From Phycisphaerae bacterium (GTDB lineage Bacteria > Planctomycetota > Phycisphaerae > UBA1845), in assembly GCA_013360585.1 (NCBI GenBank), contig JABWBH010000032.1:1-48253 (forward strand): 48,253 nucleotides of DNA. The letters run 5' to 3'. The translations under genes and the position numbers were made by a program. The notes under the pieces are model-generated. The model was not told the origin of the DNA. It was given only the letters and a program-made list of their open reading frames with translations, and did no database searches. How positions within the stretch are numbered: position 1 is the stretch's first letter; the number at the start of each line of letters is the position of its first letter. Positions 6,907 through 15,171 of the stretch are shown here, piece by piece.

Positions 6907-7893
6907 TCACACCTTGATGTTCACAATCCACCGGATCATCGCCAGACCCATCAACTGCATGCCGCCCGCCACCATCAGGAGGATTTTCCCCGTCGGATCC
7001 TCGAGCAGCACGCTCGCGTACTTCGGGTTCAGGTACATGCACCCGAAGAACACCAGGAAAGGCAGGGCGAAAAGCACCCACCCGGACAGTCGCCCCTCCG
7101 CCGTCAGACCCTGCACCATGCCGAACAGCTCGATGCGCGACCGGATGACCCCGCCGATGTTGTCGATGACTTCCGCCAGGTCGCCGCCCGTCTGACGCTG
7201 GATCAGCACCGCAGTGACGAAGAACTTGACGTCCAGCAGGTCCAGCCGGTTCGCCATCGAGACCAGGGCCTCCTCGATCTTCAAGCCGAGGTTCTGCTCG
7301 TGATAGACCCGGCCGAACTCCTTGGCGATCGGGTTGGGCATCTGCTCGTGGACGAGCTGCACGGCGCTCGCCAGCGAGTGCCCGGCGCGCAGCGCCTGCG
7401 ACATCATTTCGAAGACGTCGGGGAGCTGGTTCGTAATCTTCTTGAGGCGCTTCTTGCGCATGAAGGAGAGGAACATCAGCGGCATGAACATGATCGCCAC
7501 GGCGCAGCCGACCGCCGCCAGCGGACTCGCCTGGATCAGCAGCAGCCCGCACATGACCGCGATCGCCGCCCCGCCGAGATTCATCAGCATTTTCGAGGCG
7601 GACCAGTCCACGTCGGCCTGGTCGAGAAGCTGCTGAAGACGGTTGACGACGCTGAGCTTCCCGAGCACCTGATCCGCGAAGGACTTCGCCTCGCCCCCCG
7701 CGGCGCGCCGCAGGATCGAGGCCTTCTCCTTGTCCGCCTTCTTCGCGCTGACGCCGCGCAGACGCTCCTGAATCTTCTTCTGTCCGGTGACCTTCGACTC
7801 GGAAATCACCTGGTAGATGCCGTAGCACAGCAGCATCGACCCCAGCAGCGGCAGGAGAAGATAAAGCAGGTTTTGTGCAGATGCCAGAATCAT
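6907..7893 (-). CDS. tadB: Tad pilus platform protein TadB (T2SSF family)
   Basis: This 328-residue membrane protein has an N-terminal segment (LLYLLLPLLGSMLLCYGIY), a central hydrophobic pair around residues 125-170, and the T2SSF domain: LPDVFEMMSQALRAGHSLAS, then FVTAVLIQRQTGGDLAEVID, and a C-terminal pair of membrane helices. It is the TadB half of the TadB/TadC platform. The ATG at 7893 was chosen because AGGGG lies 8 nt upstream; an in-frame GTG at 7902 overlaps that site. It follows cpaF by 74 nt. Confidence 0.93.
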   Translation of the reverse strand: MILASAQNLLYLLLPLLGSMLLCYGIYQVISESKVTGQKKIQERLRGVSAKKADKEKASILRRAAGGEAKSFADQVLGKLSVVNRLQQLLDQADVDWSASKMLMNLGGAAIAVMCGLLLIQASPLAAVGCAVAIMFMPLMFLSFMRKKRLKKITNQLPDVFEMMSQALRAGHSLASAVQLVHEQMPNPIAKEFGRVYHEQNLGLKIEEALVSMANRLDLLDVKFFVTAVLIQRQTGGDLAEVIDNIGGVIRSRIELFGMVQGLTAEGRLSGWVLFALPFLVFFGCMYLNPKYASVLLEDPTGKILLMVAGGMQLMGLAMIRWIVNIKV

Positions 7894-7967
7894 GTCATTC
7901 ACCCCTGATCTGAGTCCGTTCCCTCTGCCGCCGTCCGCCCCCGAAACCCGGATTCCCGAACCCTCGT

Positions 7968-9389
7968 TTACTCGTCGTCCGTCATCAGGATCTGCCGGTC
8001 GAACATCCCCGTGTCCACCGTCTGCCCGCAGGCCTTCAGCCGGTCGAGGAAGCCCGGACGGATGCCCGTCGCCACGAAGTGCCCGTAAGCCTTGCCCTTG
8101 CTGTTGATCCCGACCTGCTCGAAGGCGAACAAGTCCTGCATCGTGATGACGTCGCCCTCCATCCCCTGCACTTCCGTGATCGTCACGATCTTCCGCGGAC
8201 CGCCCGTGAGGCGCTGCGCCTGTACGATCAGGTGGATCGCCGACGCGAACTGATTACGGATCGCGCGGACGGGAAGCTCGAACCCCGCCATCATCACCAT
8301 CGTCTCGACACGCTGCACCGCGTCCCGCGTCGAGTTCGCGTGGATCGTCGTCAGCGACCCGTCGTGACCGGTGTTCATCGCCTGAAGCATGTCCAGCGTC
8401 TCCGGTCCGCGGCACTCGCCGACCACGATCCGGTCCGGACGCATACGCAGCGAGTTGATGAGCAGATCCCGGATGGCGATCTGTCCCTTGCCCTCGATGT
8501 TCGGCGGACGCGTCTCCAGACGCACCACGTGAGGCTGGCGAAGTTGAAGCTCCGCCGCGTCCTCGATCGTGACGATGCGCTCCTCCATCGGAATGAACGA
8601 GGAGAGGTTGTTCAGCAGCGTCGTCTTGCCCGATCCCGTTCCGCCCACGATCAGAATGTTCAGATGCGATTTCACGCACGCTTCGAGGAAATCCCGCATC
8701 TCCTGGGTGACGGACTTCCACCCGATGTAGTCGTCCCACGTCACCGGGTCGCGCCCGAAACGCCGGATCGACACGCTCGCCCCGTCGATCGCCAGCGGGG
8801 GGATCACCGCGTTGACGCGGCTCCCGTCCTTCAGACGAGCGTCCACCAGCGGGCACGTCTCGTCGCAGCGCCGCCCCACCGCGCTGACGATCTTGTCGAT
8901 GACGTGCATCAGGTGCGCGTTGTCGCGGAACTCGACGCTGGTCAGCTCCAGGCGCCCGCGGCGTTCGACGAACACCTGCTTCGGACCGTTGATGAGGATG
9001 TCCGAGATGTGCGGATCCTTCAGGAGCACTTCCAGCGGCCCCAGTCCGAACGTCTCGTCGAGCACCTCGGCGATCAGCCGCTGGCGCTCCGTGAAGTTCA
9101 GCAGCGTATTCTCCTGATCCGCCAGTTGCGTGACCACTTCGCGGACCTGCTCGCGCAGCGTCTCCTCGTCGCCGACCATCCGGGCCAGATCGAGCTGCTC
9201 GATCAGCTTCCGGTGGAGCTGCGTCTTCAATTCGTTGAAACGGTCGATCTTCTCACGCGAGACCTTCGGCTTGGGCGCGGCGGGCGCAGCCGGAGCGGCG
9301 GCGGGTTTCGCCGATTCCGCGGGCTTGCCCGGCGCCGGCGGCGCCGCGGGCGCAGGCTTCAACGTGGCGGTCGCTCTTTTCCCGAACAT
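7968..9389 (-). CDS. cpaF: Tad pilus assembly ATPase CpaF/TadA
   Basis: This 473-residue secretion ATPase starts with a 40-residue Ala/Pro/Lys-rich linker that is probably disordered. A helical N-domain and the GSPII_E core follow. Visible motifs are [14 protein letters not shown], the Walker [10 protein letters not shown], an Asp-box region around [15 protein letters not shown], Walker B-like [17 protein letters not shown], and the His-box [13 protein letters not shown]. These are all hallmarks of active CpaF/TadA ATPases, which power pilin assembly and, in some species, retraction. AAGGAG precedes the start by 10 nt. It lies 52 nt after cpaE and directly before tadB and tadC. Confidence 0.96.
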   Translation of the reverse strand: MFGKRATATLKPAPAAPPAPGKPAESAKPAAAPAAPAAPKPKVSREKIDRFNELKTQLHRKLIEQLDLARMVGDEETLREQVREVVTQLADQENTLLNFTERQRLIAEVLDETFGLGPLEVLLKDPHISDILINGPKQVFVERRGRLELTSVEFRDNAHLMHVIDKIVSAVGRRCDETCPLVDARLKDGSRVNAVIPPLAIDGASVSIRRFGRDPVTWDDYIGWKSVTQEMRDFLEACVKSHLNILIVGGTGSGKTTLLNNLSSFIPMEERIVTIEDAAELQLRQPHVVRLETRPPNIEGKGQIAIRDLLINSLRMRPDRIVVGECRGPETLDMLQAMNTGHDGSLTTIHANSTRDAVQRVETMVMMAGFELPVRAIRNQFASAIHLIVQAQRLTGGPRKIVTITEVQGMEGDVITMQDLFAFEQVGINSKGKAYGHFVATGIRPGFLDRLKACGQTVDTGMFDRQILMTDDE

Positions 9390-9441
9390 CAGCTTGCTTC
9401 TCCTTCACACGCCCCGAAACCTTTCTGAAAGCGCGACAGCG

Positions 9442-10623
9442 CTACGCCAAGGCGCGTGACTTTGATCCCTTCTTCGTCTCCTTGGCCGGACGGGATTCCG
9501 CCGGCGGCGCCACAAGAAGCTCCGCCAGGTCGCGGATCGCCTGCCGCACCTTGCTCTTCGGACTGTACGTCAGCAGCGGAACCCCGAGGTTCACCGCCCC
9601 CCCCACCGTGGACCAGTCGTCCGGCAACGTCGCCGTCGGCTGGATGTTCAACGTCGTCGCCACGTCGTCCACCGACAGGTGCGCCGACTCCTTGCCCACG
9701 CGGTTGCACACGAGGCGCAGCCGATCGAGGTTGTATCCCGCGTCACGCATCGCATCGACGATCCGCACCGTGTTTCGCACGCTCGGCACAAGCAGTTGCA
9801 CCAGCAGCAGATTGAGGTCCGCCAGGTCCAGCACCGATTGCGCCCCCACGTCGAACCGCGTCGGTCCGTCCAGCACCACGTAGTCGTTGAACTGCACCAG
9901 CGACGACAGCACCCCCACGCAGTGCGCCGCGGTCATCGCGTCGGCCTGCGCCAGGTGCGACGGGCGCGTCAGCGCCCGCACGCCCGTGTCGTGCCGGATG
10001 AGCGCCTTCTCGATCACCGACTGCTCCACCTGCTCCACCGTGTTGCACAGGTCCGCCAGCGTGTACGAAGGCTCAAGGTCCAGGAACGTCGCCACCTGCC
10101 CGAAGCGGTAGTCCAGGTCCACGACGACAACCCGCCCGCCGGAGACGTCCGCCAGCTCCACCGCAAGGTTCACCGCCAGCGTCGTCGATCCCTGCCCGCC
10201 GCACCCGCTGAGGATCGAGATCAGCTTGCCGTGCGGAGGCTTCTCGCTGCGCTGCATCACCACGCGCTCGGTCGCCTCAACCAACGTCCCGGGGTCCAGC
10301 GGTTTCGGAAGAAACTCACGGATGCCCTTCCGCATCACCTCGATGATGAGCTTGCCGTCGGTGTTTGCGGACGTGGCGAAGACCGCAAGCTGCGGGTTGG
10401 CGGTGACCAGGTCCCCGACGAGACTGAGCACCATCCGAGGGTCCGGATCCAGATTCAGCAGCAGAATCTCCGCCGGAACCTGGTGAATGATCTGACCGAG
10501 CATGCCCGGCTGATCCACTTCGGCGGCGATCTTGACACCGTCGAGCTTCAGCAGCAGCCCACGAAGCTGCGCCGCGAAAGACTCGTCGGAATTGAGGATG
10601 ATGAATCGGACGCCCGTCGCCAT
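9442..10623 (-). CDS. cpaE: Tad pilus localisation protein CpaE/TadZ
   Basis: This 393-residue protein has an N-terminal receiver-like domain (about 1-125, with LLLNLDPDP and a C-terminal FLPKPLDPG), followed by a MinD/ParA-like ATPase domain. The Walker A region is ILSGCGGQGSTTLAVNLA, and VVVVDLDYRFG and VVLDGP follow. The usual signature lysines of the deviant Walker A (KGGxGKT) are replaced by Cys and Ser. Such changes are known in CpaE/TadZ and suggest weak or absent ATP hydrolysis. The role is polar positioning of the Tad machine. The tail is Lys/Arg-rich. A strong hairpin terminator precedes it on the minus strand, so it may begin a separate transcript. Confidence 0.92.
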   Translation of the reverse strand: MATGVRFIILNSDESFAAQLRGLLLKLDGVKIAAEVDQPGMLGQIIHQVPAEILLLNLDPDPRMVLSLVGDLVTANPQLAVFATSANTDGKLIIEVMRKGIREFLPKPLDPGTLVEATERVVMQRSEKPPHGKLISILSGCGGQGSTTLAVNLAVELADVSGGRVVVVDLDYRFGQVATFLDLEPSYTLADLCNTVEQVEQSVIEKALIRHDTGVRALTRPSHLAQADAMTAAHCVGVLSSLVQFNDYVVLDGPTRFDVGAQSVLDLADLNLLLVQLLVPSVRNTVRIVDAMRDAGYNLDRLRLVCNRVGKESAHLSVDDVATTLNIQPTATLPDDWSTVGGAVNLGVPLLTYSPKSKVRQAIRDLAELLVAPPAESRPAKETKKGSKSRALA

Positions 10624-10830
10624 GAGCTGGACCGCTTCCTCCCGATCCGCCGCCGGTCCCCTAACCGCAGGGACGCTGACGTGAGGTCGGCTCCAACTAC
10701 ATCGGAGGTCGCGCTCCGCGCCTCGACTCCACCAGCGTCCGGGAACGCACCGATCGTCCGATCAGCGCGCCCCTTCTCGGCGGGGTCGATAATCCGTCCC
10801 GTCACGTTCGTGGATGACGTTCAAACGAAA

Positions 10831-10863
10831 GCGGGCGGATCGCCGTCTCGACGACCCGCCCGC
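10831..10863. repeat. 8-bp stem hairpin upstream of cpaE
   Basis: GCGGGCGG (10831-10838) pairs with CCGCCCGC (10856-10863) across a 17-base loop. It lies between the tadG terminator and cpaE. No clear promoter hexamers are visible around it. Confidence 0.5.
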
Positions 10864-10875
10864 CGCGTGGTCCTG

Positions 10876-10896
10876 AAAAACCGGGAATATCCCGGT
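10876..10896 (-). terminator. Intrinsic terminator after the vWA-type tadG
   Basis: On the minus strand ACCGGGA-TAT-TCCCGGT forms a 7-bp stem with a 3-base loop and runs into five T residues (A run at 10876-10880 on the plus strand). It lies 10 bases past the tadG stop and should separate the upstream tad genes from cpaE-cpaF-tadB-tadC. Confidence 0.75.
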
Positions 10897-10905
10897 GCGA
10901 CCGGA

Positions 10906-12723
10906 TTACTCAATGATCTCCACCGGCCTCTTGCCGCCGATCACCTCGAAAATCTCGATCAACTGCGCGGAGTACTCCTCGATGTCGGCGGTGTTGGCCG
11001 CGTAATGCTGCCCCCCGCCGATCTCGGCGATCTCATCCATCAACTCGAGGTTGCAGTACGCGCCCACGCTGACGCAGAAGATCTGGATCCCCAGCGCCGC
11101 GGCCTGCTCCGCCATGTCCAGCGAGTATGCCTCGCCGCCGGAGTAATCGCCCACGTCGCCGTCCTCGCTGACGTTGGCGTACCCGTCCGTCAGGAGCACC
11201 ATCACCTTGCGGCTCGCCCCGCGCGCCCGGGAGCCGGTCAGCTCCTCGATTCCCTTCTCCATGCCCCCGCCCATGTTCGTCCACCCGTCATAATGCGCCG
11301 CCTGCATCTCGCGCAGACGCGCGCTCACCTGCTGGACGTCCATCGTCAGGTCCACCTCGTGATGCGCCGTCTCACCGTAGATCTCCAGCGACATCTGGTC
11401 GTCGCTGTCCAGGTCCACGATGTACGCCGTCAGCACCTCCGTGGCGTTCTTCACCGATTCCATCGGCTGGGTCGGTGTGTCCGTGAACTCCGGCGTGTCG
11501 TCGTGGTAAGGTCGACGCTCCAGGAAGTAGTTCATGAGCGTCTTGACGCCGAAACGGTAACGGAACTTGCTGTTCGCGTCATACATTTCGGTGTTGTTGC
11601 TCTTGACGTAGCTGTTGATCCAGTCGAGCCAGATGTTCTTCGAGGTGTTGACGCTTCGTCCGTTGATCGTCTCCACCCACACCAGCTCGTTGCTCTCGAT
11701 GACGTCGTCGCCGTCTCCGGCGGAGTATCCCATCCCCTGCCACAAACCGCCGGACTTCCCGCTGCGCCAGTGCGCAAGACCCAGCGCGACCGCCACGCGG
11801 TATTTGTACTGCGAGCTGTCGTACGTGCTGCTGTTGATCTTGCTCCGCTCCGTCGAATTGTACCCCAGCTCCGTCAGGTACGTGTTCAACTGGCTGTTGC
11901 TCCAGCTCGATCCCGAAGGCAGACGCACCAATCCGCTGTCCGCCGCCGGATCGTAGCCCGACGTGATTTCCTCCGTGCCGTATCCCAGCTCCTGAAGAAA
12001 TCCCCACGCCGGTCCCGCCGCCTGCGGCGCGCCGCCGTCGTCGTTCCACCAGTCATCCGGAACGTCGTCCTCGTCCCACAGTCCGCCGCCGTCGTCATCG
12101 ATGCCGCCCGGCCAGGCGTCCCAGACGTCGTACAAGTTGATGTTCGTCGTCTTGTAGTGGACCAGTTCGCTGTCGTCCGTGTGCGACGCCGACAGGTCCG
12201 CCACCACCGCGATGTCGCGCGGAACCATCATCGCCGTCGCGCTCGCCTGCACGTCGCTTTCCGCGATCCCGAGCACCTTGGCGAAAAAGAGCTGCGCGGC
12301 GCCGTTCGGCGACCCCTGCGTCTTCCGCACCCGGACCCGCACCGCGTTCGGCATCACCGTCGTCTCGGCGAAGTCGTACCGGCCCGTTGAGCTGTTCAAC
12401 GACGCCCGGCCGAACACCACGTCCGTCTCCGTGTCCAGCGAGACCGTCCCGCCGAACACGTAGTTCGCCTCCGTGAATTCCTGCGCCGCGGCCGTCGCCA
12501 CGCCGATCGGCGACCCCTCGCTGTAATCCGAGAGCTTCGCCGCCGCCGCCAGCGCCGCCGCGTCCGCCGTCCGCTGAAGATCCTGTCGCGTGTTGTAAAG
12601 CACGCCCACGTCGATCGTCAGCGCCGCAAAGCCGATGAGAACCACCAGCATCACGGCGACCTGCACCGCGACGACGCCTCGACGGCGTCGCGTCCGGGCG
12701 GGGGCCCGAGTGCGCCTGTTCAT
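10906..12723 (-). CDS. tadG: TadG-like protein with interrupted vWA domain
   Basis: This 605-residue protein has a basic N-terminus, a membrane segment VVAVQVAVMLVVLIGFAALT and the TadE/TadG-like region (DVGVLYNTRQDLQRTADAAA). A von Willebrand factor A domain follows. Its metal site is complete: DLSAS at 176-180, Thr482 in GWTNMGGG and Asp513 in LLTDGYAN. Unusually, about 230 residues (roughly 185-415) separate DLSAS from the next vWA helix. The insert contains a very acidic Asp/Trp/Gly stretch at 202-231 and a Tyr/Ser-rich part. TadG proteins anchor or cap Tad pili, and vWA domains bind partners through a divalent metal. GGGAGA lies 8 nt before the ATG at 12723; longer upstream starts are not supported. 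Confidence 0.88.
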   Translation of the reverse strand: MNRRTRAPARTRRRRGVVAVQVAVMLVVLIGFAALTIDVGVLYNTRQDLQRTADAAALAAAAKLSDYSEGSPIGVATAAAQEFTEANYVFGGTVSLDTETDVVFGRASLNSSTGRYDFAETTVMPNAVRVRVRKTQGSPNGAAQLFFAKVLGIAESDVQASATAMMVPRDIAVVADLSASHTDDSELVHYKTTNINLYDVWDAWPGGIDDDGGGLWDEDDVPDDWWNDDGGAPQAAGPAWGFLQELGYGTEEITSGYDPAADSGLVRLPSGSSWSNSQLNTYLTELGYNSTERSKINSSTYDSSQYKYRVAVALGLAHWRSGKSGGLWQGMGYSAGDGDDVIESNELVWVETINGRSVNTSKNIWLDWINSYVKSNNTEMYDANSKFRYRFGVKTLMNYFLERRPYHDDTPEFTDTPTQPMESVKNATEVLTAYIVDLDSDDQMSLEIYGETAHHEVDLTMDVQQVSARLREMQAAHYDGWTNMGGGMEKGIEELTGSRARGASRKVMVLLTDGYANVSEDGDVGDYSGGEAYSLDMAEQAAALGIQIFCVSVGAYCNLELMDEIAEIGGGQHYAANTADIEEYSAQLIEIFEVIGGKRPVEIIE

Positions 12724-12874
12724 AACGCTTCTCCCTGAAACTGCCCCGGACAAGAACCACCGGGACCGGCCCGCTTGCGGCAGGCCGCAACCCGAACCCG
12801 CGCGTACGCACACGCGGTGTTCCTCCGGAGCTTCTGCAAACGCTTCGTTGTCGCCGCGGCCGCCCAGGCGCGCG

Positions 12875-14062
12875 TCAGCGCACCAGCACGACCGGCTGAT
12901 ACACGTACCGGCTTTGCCCGCTCTGTTCTCCGACGATCACCGCGTCATCCACAAGGTAGGCGGGCTGGATGATCACACGCTTCCCGCTCATCGGTCCCGT
13001 GAGCTTCACGCTCAGAATGCGCACGCCCACGAATCCGACCACCGTGAACGTCGCGTTGTTCCCCGGTCCGCTCACCTCCGTGAAGATCGGAATCGCCCGC
13101 GGCTGACCGATGATCGACGCCAGGTCGTCCTTGAATCCCGCGGACAAACCCGTGTCGCCGTTCAGCGGCAACGTCCCGTCGGATCCGAGCCGGAGCGTCC
13201 CGCCGAAATAAGACAGATCCTCTTCGTTGACGCCCTCGCGGATCTGCCGCGCGATGTCGTTCGTGCTGTTGTCGGGCGATCCGATGTCCACCGTTCCGAA
13301 GTTCCCCGGGGGCAACTGCCCCTCCCCCGAACCCGGATAAAGATTCAGCTCGAGGATGCCGTCCGCCCCGGCGGATACGTCGCCCGTGTCCGGGTCATAC
13401 GCAAAGTTGTCCCCCGTCGTCAGTTCGCCCGCCAGCAGTTTCTCCCACGCCGACTTCTTCAGCGCAAAAGGTAGCAGACCGGCGTTTCCGGTCTTGTCTG
13501 TCACCCTCCAGCCGACCACCCCGTCGTAGAACGCCGCCGTCGCCGACGCCGATATGTCCTTCTCGTGATGACCGAGCAGGCTCGCGAAATAAAGGCTGAT
13601 CGGCCCGTTCCGCTCGCCGTCGCGCCGAAGCAGCACCCGGACCGCGTTGTAATCCGCCGGATCCCCGTCGAAGCTCATCTCCTCGGTCGGATCGTTCGGA
13701 CGGTTGAGCCGTCCGAGGACGAGATCCCCGCCGGGATCGTTCTCGAGGTTCAGCGCCACCACCGGCGAAAGATTGACCACCGCGTTCTCATACGCCACCG
13801 CCGCGCCGTCCTGACGCGTCTCCAGGATCACGTTCTCCACGTGATCCGCACCACGCAGGCGGTCCTGATCCAGCAGGCGCCAGGCGGCGCTCATCGAACC
13901 CGCGTCCGCCGATTGCTGCGCCTCGCCCCGCGCGCGGTACATCATCCCCACGTCTACCGTCAGCGCCGCCAGGCCCATGATCAGCAGCAACGCTACTCCG
14001 ACGGACACGACCGTCAGTCCGCGGCGGCGGTTCACCTTGTTGCTTCCCGTTGCGACGAGCAT
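12875..14062 (-). CDS. TadG-like pilus assembly protein
   Basis: This 395-residue protein has the short basic leader NRRRG, then a membrane segment LTVVSVGVALLLIMGLAALT and the TadG-like VDVGMMYRARGEAQQSADAG. The extracytoplasmic part is beta-rich and shows no vWA metal motif. It is a paralogue in layout of the next gene at 10906 but lacks the vWA domain. Such pseudopilin-like TadE/TadG proteins are cleaved or anchored at the membrane and assemble at the pilus base. GGGAGA precedes the start. The gap to the next tad gene is 151 nt. Confidence 0.85.
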   Translation of the reverse strand: MLVATGSNKVNRRRGLTVVSVGVALLLIMGLAALTVDVGMMYRARGEAQQSADAGSMSAAWRLLDQDRLRGADHVENVILETRQDGAAVAYENAVVNLSPVVALNLENDPGGDLVLGRLNRPNDPTEEMSFDGDPADYNAVRVLLRRDGERNGPISLYFASLLGHHEKDISASATAAFYDGVVGWRVTDKTGNAGLLPFALKKSAWEKLLAGELTTGDNFAYDPDTGDVSAGADGILELNLYPGSGEGQLPPGNFGTVDIGSPDNSTNDIARQIREGVNEEDLSYFGGTLRLGSDGTLPLNGDTGLSAGFKDDLASIIGQPRAIPIFTEVSGPGNNATFTVVGFVGVRILSVKLTGPMSGKRVIIQPAYLVDDAVIVGEQSGQSRYVYQPVVLVR

Positions 14063-14138
14063 CGTTGTGTTCTCCCTCGAAGCGCGACCGGGGACCGGGG
14101 GGCGCGGCGTCGGCGCGCGACGTTCTTCCCCGCTCCGC

Positions 14139-14783
14139 TTACATCACCCTTCGAGGCGCGTTGTCCTCCGCGATCAATCCGTCACGCCCGTAGTAGCGCA
14201 CCCGTTTCAGAACCAGGCTCTCCACCCGGTTCGACCCGAACGACACGCACGCGTTCGCCGCCGAAAAATCCGGACGGTACTGACCCAGGTCCGCCAGGTT
14301 CGCCGAACTCGAGATATGCATGTCCCGACCGAAACTCCCCCACGTCGTCGAGTGCCCGTCCTGGATCGAGACGGTCAACGACACGCCATCCGTTTCCAGC
14401 GACTGCGTCCAGCGGATCGTCTCCGCCTGAGTGCTCAGCGTCCGCCACTCCACGCTCCGCATCCGCAGCAGCGTTTCCTCCCGGTAGCTGTGCAACTGAA
14501 TGCCGCCCGGCGTGAATTCCGGCGTCTCCCGGTGGTTCCACAGAATCTGCGCGTAATACGAATCCATGTTCGGGAAGGGCGACATCACCGTCGTGAACTG
14601 CGGCGAAACACGGTCCACGTGCGGATCGTTCAGCACCAGCTCCCACTCCTCCTCCACCCGGATGACCGGGTCCGGCTCCGCCGGCATCGACCACAGCGCC
14701 CCGGCCGTCAACACCGCCAGACCGGCGGCGCTCGACGGCGCTGCAAAAGCGCGACGCTTCCCCCCTTTGAATCGCGGTATCAT
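14139..14783 (-). CDS. Secreted protein of unknown function in tad locus
   Basis: This protein of 214 residues starts with the basic stretch FKGGKRR, then a hydrophobic SAAGLAVLTAGALWSM, so it is probably exported or membrane-anchored. The rest is polar and rich in Trp, Tyr and Ser, with RVEEEWELVLNDPHVDRVSP, NMDSYYAQILWNHRETPEF and VSIQDGHSTTWGSFGRDM. I do not recognise a family. AAGGAG sits 6 nt before the ATG at 14783, which fixes the start. It lies between the cpaC terminator and the first TadG gene, on the same strand, so it is likely part of the Tad system. Confidence 0.8.
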   Translation of the reverse strand: MIPRFKGGKRRAFAAPSSAAGLAVLTAGALWSMPAEPDPVIRVEEEWELVLNDPHVDRVSPQFTTVMSPFPNMDSYYAQILWNHRETPEFTPGGIQLHSYREETLLRMRSVEWRTLSTQAETIRWTQSLETDGVSLTVSIQDGHSTTWGSFGRDMHISSSANLADLGQYRPDFSAANACVSFGSNRVESLVLKRVRYYGRDGLIAEDNAPRRVM

Positions 14784-15171
14784 GACGGTCTCCTTGGGCT
14801 CGCCTCGGAGCAACCCGTTACGAATGCGGGATCATCGCCGCGCGACGCATTCACCGGCGAAAGGGGGACGCAGGAGATGCGCCTCAACACGGCAGTTTCC
14901 GCCCGAGGCTCTGAGGAATAACCTAAGATACGGCGCGACGGCGCGCCGGACGCGCAGTCGTTGCGCAAAGGTGATCGGACCGCACCGGGGGATCTCCGAC
15001 AGGTGATCGGACGCCGCGCCCTTCGGAACCGTCGCCCCCGCGCCCGTCGAAGTCCGGCGAATTCGCCGCCACCGGTCATAATAAAGAAAGGGCGGGGTAC
15101 GCCCGCCCTGCTTTCTACAATTCAGATGGCCCCGCGCGTCGGTTCGCGATGGCGATAAGCCGATGCTTCGG
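14784..15171. other. Intergenic gap before the secreted tad protein gene
   Basis: This 388-bp gap holds the cpaC terminator (15089-15109) and a short direct repeat of GGTGATCGGAC (near 14970 and 15003). No open frame here looks coding. Any promoter for the 14139-14783 gene would lie here, but no convincing hexamer pair was found. Confidence 0.5.
15080..15109 (-). terminator. Intrinsic terminator after cpaC
   Basis: AGGGCGGG (15089-15096) and CCCGCCCT (15102-15109) form an 8-bp GC stem with a 5-base loop. On the minus strand it is followed by TTTCTTTATT. It lies about 60 bp past the secretin stop and should end the flp-to-cpaC transcript. Confidence 0.85.

Noticed and set aside
7892-12390. 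Long plus-strand ORFs up to 903 residues opposite cpaF, cpaE and tadG
   Set aside because: They are antisense shadows of confidently identified genes, Arg/His-rich and without family motifs.
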